NCBI RefSeq assembly: GCF_036014195.1
Contig: NZ_CP107918.1
Location: 3,286,001 to 3,350,000 of the forward strand
DNA length: 64,000 bases
From: Streptomyces sp. NBC_00442
Lineage (GTDB): Bacteria; Actinomycetota; Actinomycetes; Streptomycetales; Streptomycetaceae
Reading direction: 5' to 3'
Translations under genes and position numbers: made by a program
Shown: positions 51,141 to 60,765 of the stretch, one piece after another
How positions within the stretch are numbered: position 1 is the first letter of the stretch
Layout of the letters: each line of letters opens with the position of its first letter
Notes under the pieces: model-generated
Seen by the model: the letters and a program-made list of their open reading frames with translations, nothing else
Told to the model about the DNA's origin: nothing
The model's database searches: none

Positions 51141-51488
51141 TCACTCGTCGGCGGATCCCCGTCGATAACGGCGGACCCGGCGGTATTCGACGAGTTCGCC
51201 CTCCTGGTCGAGTCGCACTTCGTACGAGGCGAGCAAGCTCGTCGTGTCCGGAATGCGGGCCAGTTCCAACACGTCCACGACCACACGCCAGCCGTCGTCC
51301 TCGCGCCCCACGGCCGTCACTCCCTCGGTCGGGTGGCCGATCAGGCCCTGCAGGCTCTGCGACGCGGCACGTGCGGCGTGCTCGGCTCCCCGCACAGCCC
51401 GCGGACGGCGAGCGGTTGCCGTCGAGGACTTCTTGGGGCGAGGTCGCCGTTCTTCTGCCATGAGTTCAGTCTGGTCGATATCAGACAT
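51141..51488 (-). CDS. gvpO: Gas vesicle protein GvpO
   Basis: A 115-residue GvpO: a basic Ala/Arg N-terminus leads to the conserved C-terminal half GWRVVVDVLELARIPDTTSL and YEVRLDQEGELVEYRRVRRY. It is the first gene of the operon. ATG 51488 is chosen over a longer frame to 51566, with AAGGTG upstream. The 98 bp before the gpm terminator must hold the operon promoter, which I could not assign to a sigma factor. Confidence 0.9.
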   Translation of the reverse strand: MSDIDQTELMAEERRPRPKKSSTATARRPRAVRGAEHAARAASQSLQGLIGHPTEGVTAVGREDDGWRVVVDVLELARIPDTTSLLASYEVRLDQEGELVEYRRVRRYRRGSADE

Positions 51489-51586
51489 AACGCACCTTGA
51501 GCGGTGCAGTTGGGTGGGCTCTCGGCAAGGCGCTCGGGCCACAAGACCCCCGGCCTCACGGCCCACGGACGGCCCCGAACAAACGA

Positions 51587-51625
51587 AAGCCCCTGACCTG
51601 CGCTTCAGGCGCAGATCAGGGGCTT
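51587..51625 (-). terminator. 17-bp stem-loop downstream of gpm
   Basis: AAGCCCCTGACCTGCGC (51587-51603) pairs with GCGCAGATCAGGGGCTT (51609-51625) with one mismatch and a TTCAG loop. It lies just after the gpm stop on the minus strand and protects the gvp promoter from read-through. Confidence 0.88.
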
Positions 51626-51636
51626 GATGACAAGGG

Positions 51637-52398
51637 CTACTTCTTCTTGCCCTGGTTCTTCACGGCCTCGATCGCGGCGGCCGCCGCGTCCGGGTCCAGG
51701 TAGGTGCCGCCCGGCTTGACCGGCTTGAAGTCGGCGTCGAGCTCGTACACGAGCGGGATGCCGGTCGGGATGTTCAGGCCGGCGATGTCGGCGTCGGAGA
51801 TGCCGTCGAGGTGCTTGACCAGGGCGCGCAGCGAGTTGCCGTGGGCGGCGACCAGGACGGTCTTGCCGTCGAGCAGGTCCGGGACGATGCCGTCGTACCA
51901 GTACGGCAGCATGCGCGTGACGACGTCCTTGAGGCACTCGGTCTGCGGGCGCAGCTCCGGCGGGATCGTCGCGTAGCGGGCGTCCTCGCTCTGCGAGAAC
52001 TCCGTGCCGTCCTCGAGGGCGGGCGGCGGGGTGTCGTACGAGCGGCGCCACAGCATGAACTGCTCCTCGCCGAACTCGGCGAGCGTCTGCGCCTTGTCCT
52101 TGCCCTGGAGCGCGCCGTAGTGCCGCTCGTTCAGGCGCCAGCTGCGGTGCACCGGGATCCAGTGGCGGTCCGCGGACTCCAGCGCGAGCTGGGCGGTGCG
52201 GATGGCGCGCTTCTGGAGGGAGGTGTGCAGCACGTCGGGGAGCAGGCCGGCGTCCTTGAGCAGCTCACCGCCGCGCGCCGCCTCCTTCTCGCCCTTCGGC
52301 GTGAGGTTGACGTCCACCCACCCGGTGAACAGGTTCTTCTCGTTCCACTCGCTCTCGCCGTGGCGGAGCAGGATCAGCTTGTACGGTGCGTCGGCCAT
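51637..52398 (-). CDS. gpmA: 2,3-bisphosphoglycerate-dependent phosphoglycerate mutase
   Basis: A 253-residue glycolytic mutase. The phosphohistidine is H13 in [50 protein letters not shown] and the second His in [13 protein letters not shown] are all conserved. ATG 52398 gives the standard N-terminus MADAPYKL. It interconverts 3- and 2-phosphoglycerate in the cytoplasm and is monocistronic. Confidence 0.97.
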   Translation of the reverse strand: MADAPYKLILLRHGESEWNEKNLFTGWVDVNLTPKGEKEAARGGELLKDAGLLPDVLHTSLQKRAIRTAQLALESADRHWIPVHRSWRLNERHYGALQGKDKAQTLAEFGEEQFMLWRRSYDTPPPALEDGTEFSQSEDARYATIPPELRPQTECLKDVVTRMLPYWYDGIVPDLLDGKTVLVAAHGNSLRALVKHLDGISDADIAGLNIPTGIPLVYELDADFKPVKPGGTYLDPDAAAAAIEAVKNQGKKK

Positions 52399-52584
52399 GC
52401 GTCCGAGCCTAATCGACGTTCCGGGGCCGTCGCCCGCTCGGGGACCAAGGTCCCGGGCCCGTCTCGATTGACGGACGCCGTCAATTCGGTGGCCCCCGCG
52501 AGCGACCCCCTTGTAACTTCCGATCATCTACCGCGCCACTTACACACACCGTGTGCCCGAGGCACAGTTCCGGGGGGAATCCGC

Positions 52585-53937
52585 ATGTCCGTAGCCAGTC
52601 TGAGGATCGCCGCACGAGAAACCGTATCCGGGCTGCCCCGGGCCTTCTGGTGGCTGTGGATCAGCACCCTCATCAACCGCCTCGGGGCGTTCGTCTCCAC
52701 GTTTTTGGCGCTCTACTTGACCCTGGACCGGGGCTATTCGGCCTCGTACGCGGGACTCGTGGCCTCCCTGCACGGGCTCGGCGGCGTCGTCTCGTCCATC
52801 GGCGCCGGCATCATGACCGACCGGCTCGGCCGCCGCCCCACTCTCGTCATCGCCCAGACCTCCACGGCCTTCGCGGTCGCGCTGCTCGGCTTCATGACCG
52901 ACCCGGTCGCGATCGCGGGCGTCGCCTTCCTCGTCGGCATGGCGAGCAACGCCTCGCGGCCCGCGGTGCAGGCGATGATGGCGGACATCGTGAAGCCCGA
53001 GGACCGGGTCCGCGCGTTCTCCCTCAACTACTGGGCGATCAACCTCGGTTTCGCGGTCTCGTCGATGGCGGCGGGCTTCATCGCGCAGTACAGCTACTTG
53101 GCGGGCTTCCTCGGCGAGGCGACCCTGACCCTGGTGTGCGCCCTCGTGGTCTTCCTCAAGCTGCCCGAGTCGCGCCCGGAGCACACGGCCGCGGAGAAGG
53201 TGGCGGAGCCGGGGATCGGCATCGGCACGGTCCTGAAGGACGGCCGCTTCATGGGCGTGGTCGGCCTGTCCTTCCTCATCTCCCTGATCTTCCAACAGGG
53301 TTACGTGGGCCTGCCGGTCGCCATGGGCACGGACGGGTTCTCCAGCTCCGACTTCGGCCTGGCGATCGCGGTCAACGGCATCCTCATCGTGGCCCTCCAG
53401 ATCCCCCTCACCCGCTACACCCAACACCGCGACCCGCGCCACCTGCTGATCGTCTCGGCGCTGCTCGCGGGATACGGGTTCGGCCTGACGGCGTTCGCCG
53501 GTTCGGTCGCGGTGTACGCCCTGACGATCTGCGTATGGACGCTGGCGGAAATCGTCAACGCGCCGACCCAGACCGGCTTGATCGTCCGCCTCTCCCCCAC
53601 CCACGGCCGCGGCCGCTACCAGGGCGTCTACACGATGTCCTGGTCGGTGGCGGCCCTGCTGGCCCCCCTGATGTCGGGCTACGTGATCGACCACTTCGGC
53701 GCGTCCTGGCTGTGGGGCGCGTGCGCGGTGCTCGGGACGGTGACGGCGGTGGGGTACTGGGCGCTGATGCGGGGGCTGTCGACGGGGGACGGCGCCGGGG
53801 GGCGGGTTGTTGTTACGGAGGAGGCGAAGGAGACGGAGGGGACGGAGGAGTTGGCGGAAGTGGGCGACGTGGCGGAGGAAGCGGCGGGGGCTGGGGGGAC
53901 GGCGGTATCCGGACACCGGGCAGAATCCGCGGTCTGA
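52585..53937 (+). CDS. MFS transporter, probable drug/metabolite exporter
   Basis: A 450-residue major-facilitator protein with about twelve transmembrane helices. The loop 2-3 motif A appears as GAGIMTDRLGRRPTL, and MASNASRPAVQAMMADIV and YWAINLGFAVSSMAAGF are typical of the MFS exporters of the YajR/MdtG-like group. The C-terminal 50 residues after the last helix are a soluble Glu/Gly-rich tail. ATG 52585 follows GGGGGGAA. The substrate is unknown and no regulator is adjacent. Confidence 0.87.
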   Translation: MSVASLRIAARETVSGLPRAFWWLWISTLINRLGAFVSTFLALYLTLDRGYSASYAGLVASLHGLGGVVSSIGAGIMTDRLGRRPTLVIAQTSTAFAVALLGFMTDPVAIAGVAFLVGMASNASRPAVQAMMADIVKPEDRVRAFSLNYWAINLGFAVSSMAAGFIAQYSYLAGFLGEATLTLVCALVVFLKLPESRPEHTAAEKVAEPGIGIGTVLKDGRFMGVVGLSFLISLIFQQGYVGLPVAMGTDGFSSSDFGLAIAVNGILIVALQIPLTRYTQHRDPRHLLIVSALLAGYGFGLTAFAGSVAVYALTICVWTLAEIVNAPTQTGLIVRLSPTHGRGRYQGVYTMSWSVAALLAPLMSGYVIDHFGASWLWGACAVLGTVTAVGYWALMRGLSTGDGAGGRVVVTEEAKETEGTEELAEVGDVAEEAAGAGGTAVSGHRAESAV

Positions 53938-54693
53938 CTCCTGCCGGGGGGGGCGGGGTGCAGGGGACCCCGCGAGAGCCGGGGGTGCCGCCCCGAAAGG
54001 GGTGCGGGCGACGAAGTCCCCGCCGGGGGGGCGGGGGCACAGCCCCGGGAGGGGACCCGGCGACGAAGTCCCCACGGGTCCGGGGCACAGCCCCGAAAGG
54101 GGTGCGGGCGACGAAGTCCCCACGGGTCCGGGGCACAGCCCCGAAAGGGGTGCGGGCGACGAAGTCCCCACGGGTCCGGGGCACAGCCCCGGGAGGGGAC
54201 CAGGCGACGAAGTCCCCACGGGTCCGGGGCACAGCCCCGGGAGGGGACCAGGCGACGAAGTCCCCACGGGTCCGGGGCACAGCCCCGGGAGGGGACCAGG
54301 CGACGAAGTCCCCACGGGTCCGGGGCACAGCCCCGAAAGGGGTGCGGGCGACGAAGTCCCCACGGGTCCGGGGCACAGCCCCGAAAGGGGTGCGGGCGAC
54401 GAAGTCCCCACGGGTCCGGGGCACAGCCCCGGGAGGGGTCCAGGGGACGAAGTCCCCACGGGTCCGGGGCGCAGCCCCGGGAGCTCGGGCTTTCAACCCC
54501 GCGTAACGGGCGGGCGGGAAACGTCCCCGGGGGCGCAGCCCCAAAGGGGACCCGGGGACGAAGTCCCCGCCAGGGTCCGGGGCGCAGCCCCAAAGGGGAC
54601 CCGGGGACGAAGTCCCCGCCAGGGTCCGGGGCGCAGCCCCGGGGAGCTCGGGCCTTCAACCCCGCGCAACAGGCAGCCGGGCGGGGAAGCCGC
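53938..54693. repeat. 48-bp minisatellite array between MFS and YbjN genes
   Basis: Ten CGACGAAGTCCCC words mark 48-bp units from about 54004 to 54490, exact period from 54061 onward. Two unit types alternate: one with CCCGAAAGGGGTGCGGG and one with CCCGGGAGGGGACCAGG, in the order two, three, two, one. Each unit holds a GGGGCACAGCCCC hairpin. Two larger decayed units with GGGGCGCAGCCCC follow to about 54650. As 48 is a multiple of three, long open frames run through on both strands, but none is a real gene. Confidence 0.93.
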
Positions 54694-55182
54694 TCAGCCC
54701 TCGCCCCCCGTCACGCGCCCGAACGCCTCAAGGTTCCGCGTGGACTCCCCCCGCGACACCCGCCACGCGTACTCCCGCCGGATCGCGGACGCGAACCCCA
54801 TTTCGAGAAGCGTGTTGAAGGAGCCGTCCGCTTCCTCCAGGACGACCCCGAGCAGCCGGTCGAGCTCCTCCGGTGTGACCGAGGAGAGCGGGAGCTTGCC
54901 CGCCAGGTAGACGTCGCCGAGCCTGTCGACCGCGTAACTCACGCCGTACAGACGGAGGTTGCGCTCAAGGAGCCAGCGATGGACGGCGGGCTCGTTCTCG
55001 TCCGGGTGGCGCACCACGAACGCGTTCACGGAGAGGGAGTGCCGCCCGACCCGCAGCGAGCAGGTCGTGGAAAGTTTGCGGGTGCCCGGCAGCGTCACCA
55101 CGTACGCGCCGGGCTCCGGGGACTCCCACGAGAGCTCCGCGTCCTTGAGGGCCGCTTCGATGACCTGCCGCACGTCAGCCAT
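54694..55182 (-). CDS. YbjN-domain protein
   Basis: A 162-residue soluble protein of the YbjN / type III chaperone-like fold. MADVRQVIEAALKDAELSWE, the YVVTLPGTRKLSTTCSLRVG strands, FVVRHPDENEPAVHRWLLER and LDRLLGVVLEEADGSFNTLL match the family. It lacks catalytic motifs, and members are thought to be chaperone-like. It lies 85 bp downstream of mshA on the same strand, so the two may share a transcript. ATG 55182. Confidence 0.87.
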   Translation of the reverse strand: MADVRQVIEAALKDAELSWESPEPGAYVVTLPGTRKLSTTCSLRVGRHSLSVNAFVVRHPDENEPAVHRWLLERNLRLYGVSYAVDRLGDVYLAGKLPLSSVTPEELDRLLGVVLEEADGSFNTLLEMGFASAIRREYAWRVSRGESTRNLEAFGRVTGGEG

Positions 55183-55267
55183 GCCGCGAGCCTACGCGAA
55201 CCCCCGCTCGCGCCCGGGGCGGGCCGGGGCGACCGGGACGGGCCGGGGCGACCGGGGCGGACCGGGC

Positions 55268-56611
55268 TCACCCGTGGTGGGACCGCACCCGCCGCCGGTG
55301 CTCCTGCATCGCCGCCACGTACACGTCCGCCGTCGCCGACGCCGCCGTCCCCCAGCCGAACGACTGCGCGTGCCGGGCCGCCGCGCCGCCCATGCGCTCC
55401 ACCAGCGCGGGATCCGTCACGAAGCGGTGGAGGGCGGTCGCGTAGTCCTCGGGGGCATGGCCCTGGACGAGGAAGCCGGTCGAGCCGTCCCGTACCGCCA
55501 CCGGAAGGCCGCCGACCGACGCCGCGACCACCGGCGTACCGGCCGCCTGCGCCTCTATCGCGACCAGGCCGAACGACTCGCTGTACGAGGGCATGACGAG
55601 CACGGACGCCGCCCGGAACCAGTCCGCGAGCCGGTCCTGGCCGACCGGCGGCTTGAACCGTACGACGTCGCTGATGCCGAGCTTGGCCGCGAGCTTCTGC
55701 AGCCCCTCCGGCTTGGCGAGGCCGCTGCCGGAGGGCCCGCCGACGACCGGCACGATCATCCGCGAGCGCAGGGACGGGTCCCGGTCGAGGAGTTCGGCCG
55801 CCGCGCGGAGCAGGATGTCAGGTGCCTTGAGCGGCTGTATGCGGCCCGCGAAGAGCGGAATGAAGGCGTCCTGCGGCAGCCCGAGCCGGTCGCGCGCCGC
55901 GGCGCGGCCGTCCGCCGGGCGGAAACGGTCGAGGTTCACGCCGGGGTGGACGACGGCGACCTTGCCGGGGTCGGCTTCGTAGAAGCGGACGAGCTCGTCG
56001 GCTTCCTCGGCGGTGTTGGCGATCAGCCGGTCCGCCGCGTTCACGATCTGCGTCTCGCCGATGACCCGCGCGGCGGGCTCGGGGGTGTCGCCCTCGGCGA
56101 GCGCCGCGTTCTTGACCTTGGCCATGGTGTGCATGGCGTGGACGAGGGGCGCGCCCCAGCGCTGCGCGGCGAGCCAGCCGACGTGGCCGGAGAGCCAGTA
56201 GTGGGAGTGGACCAGGTCGTAGTAGCCGGGTCTGTGACGTGCCCAGGCCGTCATCACCCCGTGCGTGAAGGCACAGAGCTGGGCGGGCAGCTCCTCCTTG
56301 GCGAGGCCTTCGTACGGGCCCGCGTCGATGTGCCGGACCAGCACGCCGGGCGACATCTCCACGGTCGGCGCGAGCCCGCCCGTGGTGGCCCGCGTGAAGA
56401 TCTCGACCTCGATGTTGATCGCGGCGAGGCGCTTGGCGAGCTCGACGATGTAGACGTTCATGCCGCCCGCGTCGCCGGTGCCCGGCTGGTGCAGCGGTGA
56501 GGTGTGGACGCTGAGCATCGCGACCCGGCGGGGCTTGCGGTGGCCGCCGGGCAGCCTGAGCCGGGGCGGGCCCGCCAGGGTGCCGGCGAACCGGGACACG
56601 TACTGGCTCAC
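55268..56611 (-). CDS. mshA: D-inositol-3-phosphate glycosyltransferase (mycothiol synthesis)
   Basis: A 447-residue GT4 glycosyltransferase that moves GlcNAc from UDP-GlcNAc to inositol-3-phosphate, the first mycothiol step. [47 protein letters not shown] and the donor-site motifs [12 protein letters not shown] and [20 protein letters not shown] are diagnostic. GTG 56611 (SQYVSRFAG) has GAGGAGG upstream; a longer frame to 56860 is unlikely. The enzyme depends on UDP-GlcNAc and so links to the amino-sugar pool. Confidence 0.95.
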   Translation of the reverse strand: MSQYVSRFAGTLAGPPRLRLPGGHRKPRRVAMLSVHTSPLHQPGTGDAGGMNVYIVELAKRLAAINIEVEIFTRATTGGLAPTVEMSPGVLVRHIDAGPYEGLAKEELPAQLCAFTHGVMTAWARHRPGYYDLVHSHYWLSGHVGWLAAQRWGAPLVHAMHTMAKVKNAALAEGDTPEPAARVIGETQIVNAADRLIANTAEEADELVRFYEADPGKVAVVHPGVNLDRFRPADGRAAARDRLGLPQDAFIPLFAGRIQPLKAPDILLRAAAELLDRDPSLRSRMIVPVVGGPSGSGLAKPEGLQKLAAKLGISDVVRFKPPVGQDRLADWFRAASVLVMPSYSESFGLVAIEAQAAGTPVVAASVGGLPVAVRDGSTGFLVQGHAPEDYATALHRFVTDPALVERMGGAAARHAQSFGWGTAASATADVYVAAMQEHRRRVRSHHG

Positions 56612-56799
56612 GTCGGGGCCCTCCTCGGCTCGGGGCACTTCCTCATGGCACGGAGTGGGCATGGGCATGCGGGTATGCCCCTCCAAAGCCCCGAACACCG
56701 GAATCCGTCCTTTCATTTCCACTTTGCCAAAAACTTGCCGGACACGCCGGGCGGGGCGTCCGGCGGAGCGCGGAAAGTATGGAGCGGCCCTCGGCCCTG

Positions 56800-56915
56800 C
56801 CCGGGGCGGCGCGTCCGCGGCAGACACGGTTCGCCCCGTCCGGGGCGGCACGGCGGACACGGTTCACCCCGCCCGGGGCGGCACGGCAGGCACGGTTCGC
56901 CCGCCCGGGGCGGGG
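56800..56915. repeat. Three 33-bp tandem repeats upstream of the methyltransferase gene
   Basis: CACGGTTCGCCCCGTCCGGG-type units recur with CACGGTT at 56825, 56858 and 56891, an exact 33-bp period. They lie in the divergent gap 56612-56939 between mshA and the methyltransferase. No other element is clear in that gap. Confidence 0.85.
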
Positions 56916-56939
56916 CCGGCCGGCGCCTACCCTCGTCCT

Positions 56940-57737
56940 ATGGCTCCACCCGCCCCGCCCGCGAAGCGCCCCGTCGGCACCGTCACCCGCGGCACCACCA
57001 ATCCGAACCGGCTGCGCCGCATGGACCGCTGGATCGCCGACGCGCACGGGGCGGCGCTGCGCCGCGCGGATGCCCCGCTCGCCGTCGACCTCGGGTACGG
57101 GGCCGCCCCCTGGACCGCCGTGGAGCTGTTGCAGCGGCTGCGCACCGCCGCGCCGGCCGTCTCGGTGACCGGCATCGAGATCGAGCCCGCCCGCGTCGCC
57201 GCCGCCAAGCCGTACGAGCGCGAGGGCCTCACCTTCCGCCACGGCGGCTTCGAGGTCCCGCTGGCCGAGCCCCCGATGCTGATCCGCGCGGCGAACGTCC
57301 TGCGCCAGTACGACGAGGGCGAGGTGGCCGCCGTCTGGGCCCGGCTCTGTGCGCGGCTCGCGCCCGGCGGGCTGCTGGTCGAGGGCACCTGCGACGAGAT
57401 CGGGCGCCGCCACGTATGGGTCGCGCTCGGCCCCTCCGGCCCGCGCACGGTGACCTTCGCGACCCGGCTCGGCTCCCTCGCCCGCCCTTCCGACCTGGCC
57501 GAACGGCTGCCGAAGGCGCTGATCCACCGCAATGTGCCGGGCGAGCCCGTACACGCGTTCCTGCGCGACTTCGACCGGGCGTGGGCGGCGGCCGCCCCAT
57601 ACGCCTCGCTCGGCGCGCGGCAGCGGTGGATCGCGTCCGTGCGGGATGTGTCCGCCGACTGGCCCGTCACCGACAGCGTACGGCGCTGGCGGCAGGGCGA
57701 GGTCACGGTGAACTGGGCGGCGCTCGCGCCTCGTTGA
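56940..57737 (+). CDS. Class I SAM-dependent methyltransferase
   Basis: A 265-residue Rossmann-fold methyltransferase. The SAM-binding motif I is AVDLGYGAAPWTAVEL, with the acidic ribose-binding residue in VTGIEIEPARV, and motif IV/post-motif stretches LIRAANVLRQYDEGEV and LAPGGLLVEGTCDE. The C-terminus contains many Trp (RRWRQGEVTVNWAALAPR). The substrate is unknown. ATG 56940 is the first in-frame start after the repeats; longer frames into the mshA antisense are not credible. Confidence 0.85.
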   Translation: MAPPAPPAKRPVGTVTRGTTNPNRLRRMDRWIADAHGAALRRADAPLAVDLGYGAAPWTAVELLQRLRTAAPAVSVTGIEIEPARVAAAKPYEREGLTFRHGGFEVPLAEPPMLIRAANVLRQYDEGEVAAVWARLCARLAPGGLLVEGTCDEIGRRHVWVALGPSGPRTVTFATRLGSLARPSDLAERLPKALIHRNVPGEPVHAFLRDFDRAWAAAAPYASLGARQRWIASVRDVSADWPVTDSVRRWRQGEVTVNWAALAPR

Positions 57738-57789
57738 GGCGGGCTCGATCCGGTTTGCGCGCGTAGGCGAGGACGCCTCACGCGCCCTC

Positions 57790-57885
57790 CGCACCTCCTG
57801 TCGTCGTCGCGTCTCGCCTTGTCGTCGCGTCTCGTCTCGTCGTCGTGTCGTCGTCGCGTCGTCGTCTTGTCGTCGTCGTCCAACG
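57790..57885. repeat. GTC/CGTCGT microsatellite
   Basis: TCGTCGTCGCGTCTCGCC and (GTC)n runs fill about 57795-57882 in the gap between the methyltransferase and the NlpC/P60 gene. The gap 57738-58149 has no supported gene. Confidence 0.9.
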
Positions 57886-58073
57886 GGTGAACTCCCGTGG
57901 CCCGCGGAACGCGTGGCGCTCGCGGTTCGTCAGACGGGACGGAACGGACGAGTCGTGTCGGGGCGTACGGGCGGAGGAACGGAGGAACGGGCAAGGGGGC
58001 GTGCCCCGTCCGGCGCCCGGCACCTCTGTCGTTTTGGCCGGGGTCGTGGCAGCATCGCTGCCATCGGTGTGAT

Positions 58074-58088
58074 GTTACTGACGGTAAA
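58074..58088. promoter_or_regulatory. MtrA-like direct repeat GTTAC-N5-GTAAA
   Basis: GTTACTGACGGTAAA fits the actinobacterial MtrA pattern of two GTNAC half-sites with a five-base gap (second half ends A instead of C). It is inside a TGTGAT/ATCACA inverted repeat and lies 61 bp upstream of a cell-wall hydrolase gene, the class MtrA usually controls. Binding is inferred. Confidence 0.5.
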
Positions 58089-58149
58089 TCACATCTGGAG
58101 TGCCCGGTGTTCCGGTGGGGTCCGCAGTTGGCTGGAGGGGGAGTTCTCA

Positions 58150-59226
58150 GTGTCGAAGAAGCGCCGCTTGGCGGCCGCGATCGCCTTGGTGGGTGCGTTG
58201 ACCGCATGGGCCGCGCCGGGAACGGCGTTCGCCGATCCGTCGCCGAAGCCGACCCCGTCGGCCACCGCGCCGGCCCCGGCGTCCGGTGCCCCCCAGACCC
58301 TGGAAGAGGTGGGGAAGCAGATCGACGACCTGTACCGGCAGGCGGCCGTCGCCACCGACGCGTACAACCTCGCCGAGGAACAGACCAAGGCGCAGTCCGC
58401 TCAGATCGTGAAGCTGGCCCAGGAGACGGTGAAGGGTCAGGAGAAGATCAAGCGCCTGAAGGACCAGGCGGGCGCCACCGCGCGGATGCAGTACCGCAAC
58501 GGCGGCCTGCCGCCCGGCGCGCAGCTGATGCTCAGCGGCGACCCCGACGGCTTCCTGAACGGCGCCGATCTGCTGCGCCAGGGCCAGCAGGCCGCCCAGG
58601 GCCTGCTCGGTGAACTGAACAGAACCCAGGCCGACTTGACGGCCTACAGCAAGGACGCCACCGAGCAGTGGAAGAACCTGGAGGCCAACCGGGTCAAGAA
58701 GGAAGCCGCGACGAAGGCCATCACCGAGAAGATCGCGGCGGCCGAGAAGCTCCAGTCCGACCTGAAGGAGCAGGAGCGTCAGCGCCTGGCCGACCTCGAG
58801 CGCAAGAAGGAGTTCGACGCGCAGACGGCCTGGCTGAGCACGGGCGTCCTGAAGGACATCAGCACCGACGCGAGCGAGCAGGGCAAGAAGGCCGTGAAGT
58901 TCGCGACCGACCAGATCGGCAAGCGGTACGTGTGGGGCGCGGCCGGTCCCGACACGTTCGACTGCTCGGGGCTGACCTCCCAGGCCTGGATCGCGGCCGG
59001 CCGCGGGATACCGCGCACCTCGCAGGAGCAGTGGGCCCAGCTGCCGCACGTCGCGGTCAAGGACATGCGCCCCGGCGACCTCGTCATCTACTTCGCCGAC
59101 GCCAGCCACGTCGGCATGTACATCGGTGACGGGGCGATCGTGCACTCCCCCCGCCCCGGCCGGACCGTGACGATCACCGGAGCGGGCACCATGCCGATAC
59201 TCGGCGTCGTCCGGCCGGACAAGTAG
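58150..59226 (+). CDS. Secreted NlpC/P60 peptidoglycan endopeptidase with coiled-coil N-terminus
   Basis: A 358-residue hydrolase. Residues 1 to about 30 are a signal peptide (RRLAAAIALVGALTAWAAPG). A long coiled coil (about 55-225) as in RipA-type enzymes precedes the NlpC/P60 domain. The catalytic Cys272 is in DTFDCSGLTSQAW, the His in DASHVGMYIGDG, and the third residue in the GAIVHSPRPG region. It should cut peptide stems of peptidoglycan during growth or separation. GTG 58150 follows GGAGGGGGAG. Confidence 0.93.
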   Translation: MSKKRRLAAAIALVGALTAWAAPGTAFADPSPKPTPSATAPAPASGAPQTLEEVGKQIDDLYRQAAVATDAYNLAEEQTKAQSAQIVKLAQETVKGQEKIKRLKDQAGATARMQYRNGGLPPGAQLMLSGDPDGFLNGADLLRQGQQAAQGLLGELNRTQADLTAYSKDATEQWKNLEANRVKKEAATKAITEKIAAAEKLQSDLKEQERQRLADLERKKEFDAQTAWLSTGVLKDISTDASEQGKKAVKFATDQIGKRYVWGAAGPDTFDCSGLTSQAWIAAGRGIPRTSQEQWAQLPHVAVKDMRPGDLVIYFADASHVGMYIGDGAIVHSPRPGRTVTITGAGTMPILGVVRPDK

Positions 59227-59517
59227 GCGCCTGCCCGCCCGCGCACCTCGGCGGCGTCCGGGCGGGCAGGGTCCGGGCGGCGGCACGGGCACAGCCCGGC
59301 CGTCCTACGGCCACCGCGCTACCGGCGGTACGGGCACCCCGCAACTTCCTGGGGCCCCGACAAATCGGGCATGCGGCATATGCCAACCGACTGCTAGTGA
59401 TGAACGACCCATCACCATTCCGCCGCACCGGTCGATGACGCTAGGGTCCCGGCTGGTGGGGCGCCGACCGGCGTCCCTCCGCGCCCTCGGGGGGAGGGAA
59501 GGAATCCGGAACCGACG

Positions 59518-60765
59518 ATGCCCGCATCCCAGCACGTACCCGTACCGCACCAGCGAGCCGCCCCGGAGGCCCAGACGGGCAGCGCCGACAGTCCGCTCAA
59601 CCTGCTGGTCATCGAGGACGACCCCGCGGGCACCTTCACCGTGCACGAACTGCTCGACGAGGCCGGCACCCGGGTCCGCATCCGTACCGCCCGCAATCTC
59701 ACCGAGGCCGAGCGGCTGCTCACCGACGACATCCACTGCATACTCCTGGATCTCGCACTGCCCGGCCGCGACCCCGACGACGAGCTCGCGGCCCTGCGCC
59801 ACCTGCTCCACCTGGCCCCGCGCCACGCCGTGCTCGCCCTCACCCCGTCCACGCACGCGGAACGCGCGGCGGAGGCGGTCCGGGTCGGCGCGCAGGACTA
59901 CCTCTTCCGCGACGAGCTGGACGGCAGGCTGCTGAGCCGTGCCATCCGGTACGCGGTGGAGCGCAAGCGCGCGGACACGGCCCAGTACAAGCTGGCCGAG
60001 TCGCGGCTGCGCGCGCAGGAGAACGCCCGGCTGGAGCGCGGGCTCCTGCCGACGCCGCTGCTCGACGGCTCGGACCTGCGCTTCGCGGCCCGCTACCGCC
60101 CCGGCCGTTCCCGCGCCCTGCTCGGTGGCGACTTCTACGACACGGTGCGCACGCCCGACGGAACCGTCCACGCGATGATCGGCGACGTCTGCGGCCACGG
60201 TCCGGACGAGGCGGCCCTCGGGGTCGAACTCCGCATCGCCTGGCGGGCGTTGACACTGGCGGGGCTCTGCGGCGACGAGCTGCTCTCCACCCTGCAGGAG
60301 GTCCTGGAGCACGAGCGCGACAGCGAGGAAATATTCGCGACGCTGTGCACGGTCGACATCGCACCCGACGGCCGCAGGGCCGGCCTCTGCCTGGCCGGCC
60401 ACCCCTCGCCGCTGATCGCCCTGAACGGCCGCGCCCAGCTGCTCCCGTACGAGAACAGCGGCCCGGCCCTCGGCCTGCTGCCGCGCGCCCGCTGGCCGCG
60501 CCGCCAGGTCGAACTGGGCCGGGAATGGGGCCTGTTGATGTACACCGACGGCCTGATCGAGGGGCGTACCGGCGACGGCAGCCAGCGCCTCGGACAGGAC
60601 GGAATGCTGGAGATGATCAATAGTCAGCTGGCGTCCGGGCTGCGCGGCGACGCGCTGCTCGAAGCGGCGGTCACCCGGGCCCGTGAACTCAACGGCGGCG
60701 AGCTGACGGACGACGTGGCGGTACTCCTCCTGGAACGCAAGCGCCCCGAGGAGCGGCGGGCCTGA
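59518..60765 (+). CDS. Response-regulator-fused PP2C (SpoIIE-type) phosphatase
   Basis: A 415-residue protein. An N-terminal receiver domain (about 27-145) has LLVIEDDPAGTF and the likely phosphoacceptor in CILLDLALPGRDP, and a helical linker (about 150-185, ARLERGLLPTPL) leads to a SpoIIE/PP2C domain (about 190-410). Metal-binding motifs are LLGGDFYDTV, MIGDVCGHGPDEAALG and LTDDVAVLLLE. Such proteins dephosphorylate anti-anti-sigma factors to set sigma-factor activity. The target here is unknown. ATG 59518. Confidence 0.93.
   Translation: MPASQHVPVPHQRAAPEAQTGSADSPLNLLVIEDDPAGTFTVHELLDEAGTRVRIRTARNLTEAERLLTDDIHCILLDLALPGRDPDDELAALRHLLHLAPRHAVLALTPSTHAERAAEAVRVGAQDYLFRDELDGRLLSRAIRYAVERKRADTAQYKLAESRLRAQENARLERGLLPTPLLDGSDLRFAARYRPGRSRALLGGDFYDTVRTPDGTVHAMIGDVCGHGPDEAALGVELRIAWRALTLAGLCGDELLSTLQEVLEHERDSEEIFATLCTVDIAPDGRRAGLCLAGHPSPLIALNGRAQLLPYENSGPALGLLPRARWPRRQVELGREWGLLMYTDGLIEGRTGDGSQRLGQDGMLEMINSQLASGLRGDALLEAAVTRARELNGGELTDDVAVLLLERKRPEERRA

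Noticed and set aside
54004..54650. CRISPR array
   Set aside because: Units are contiguous without unique spacers, hairpins lie inside each unit, and no cas genes are nearby.
53940..54910. Long Pro/Gly/Arg open frames through the 48-bp array on both strands
   Set aside because: The period is a multiple of three, so any stop-free unit gives endless frames. They have no start signals or family motifs and overlap real genes at both ends.
58021..58149. Cyclic di-AMP (ydaO) riboswitch before the NlpC/P60 gene
   Set aside because: Such riboswitches precede some Streptomyces wall hydrolase genes, but the leader is too short here and none of the conserved ydaO helices could be recognised.
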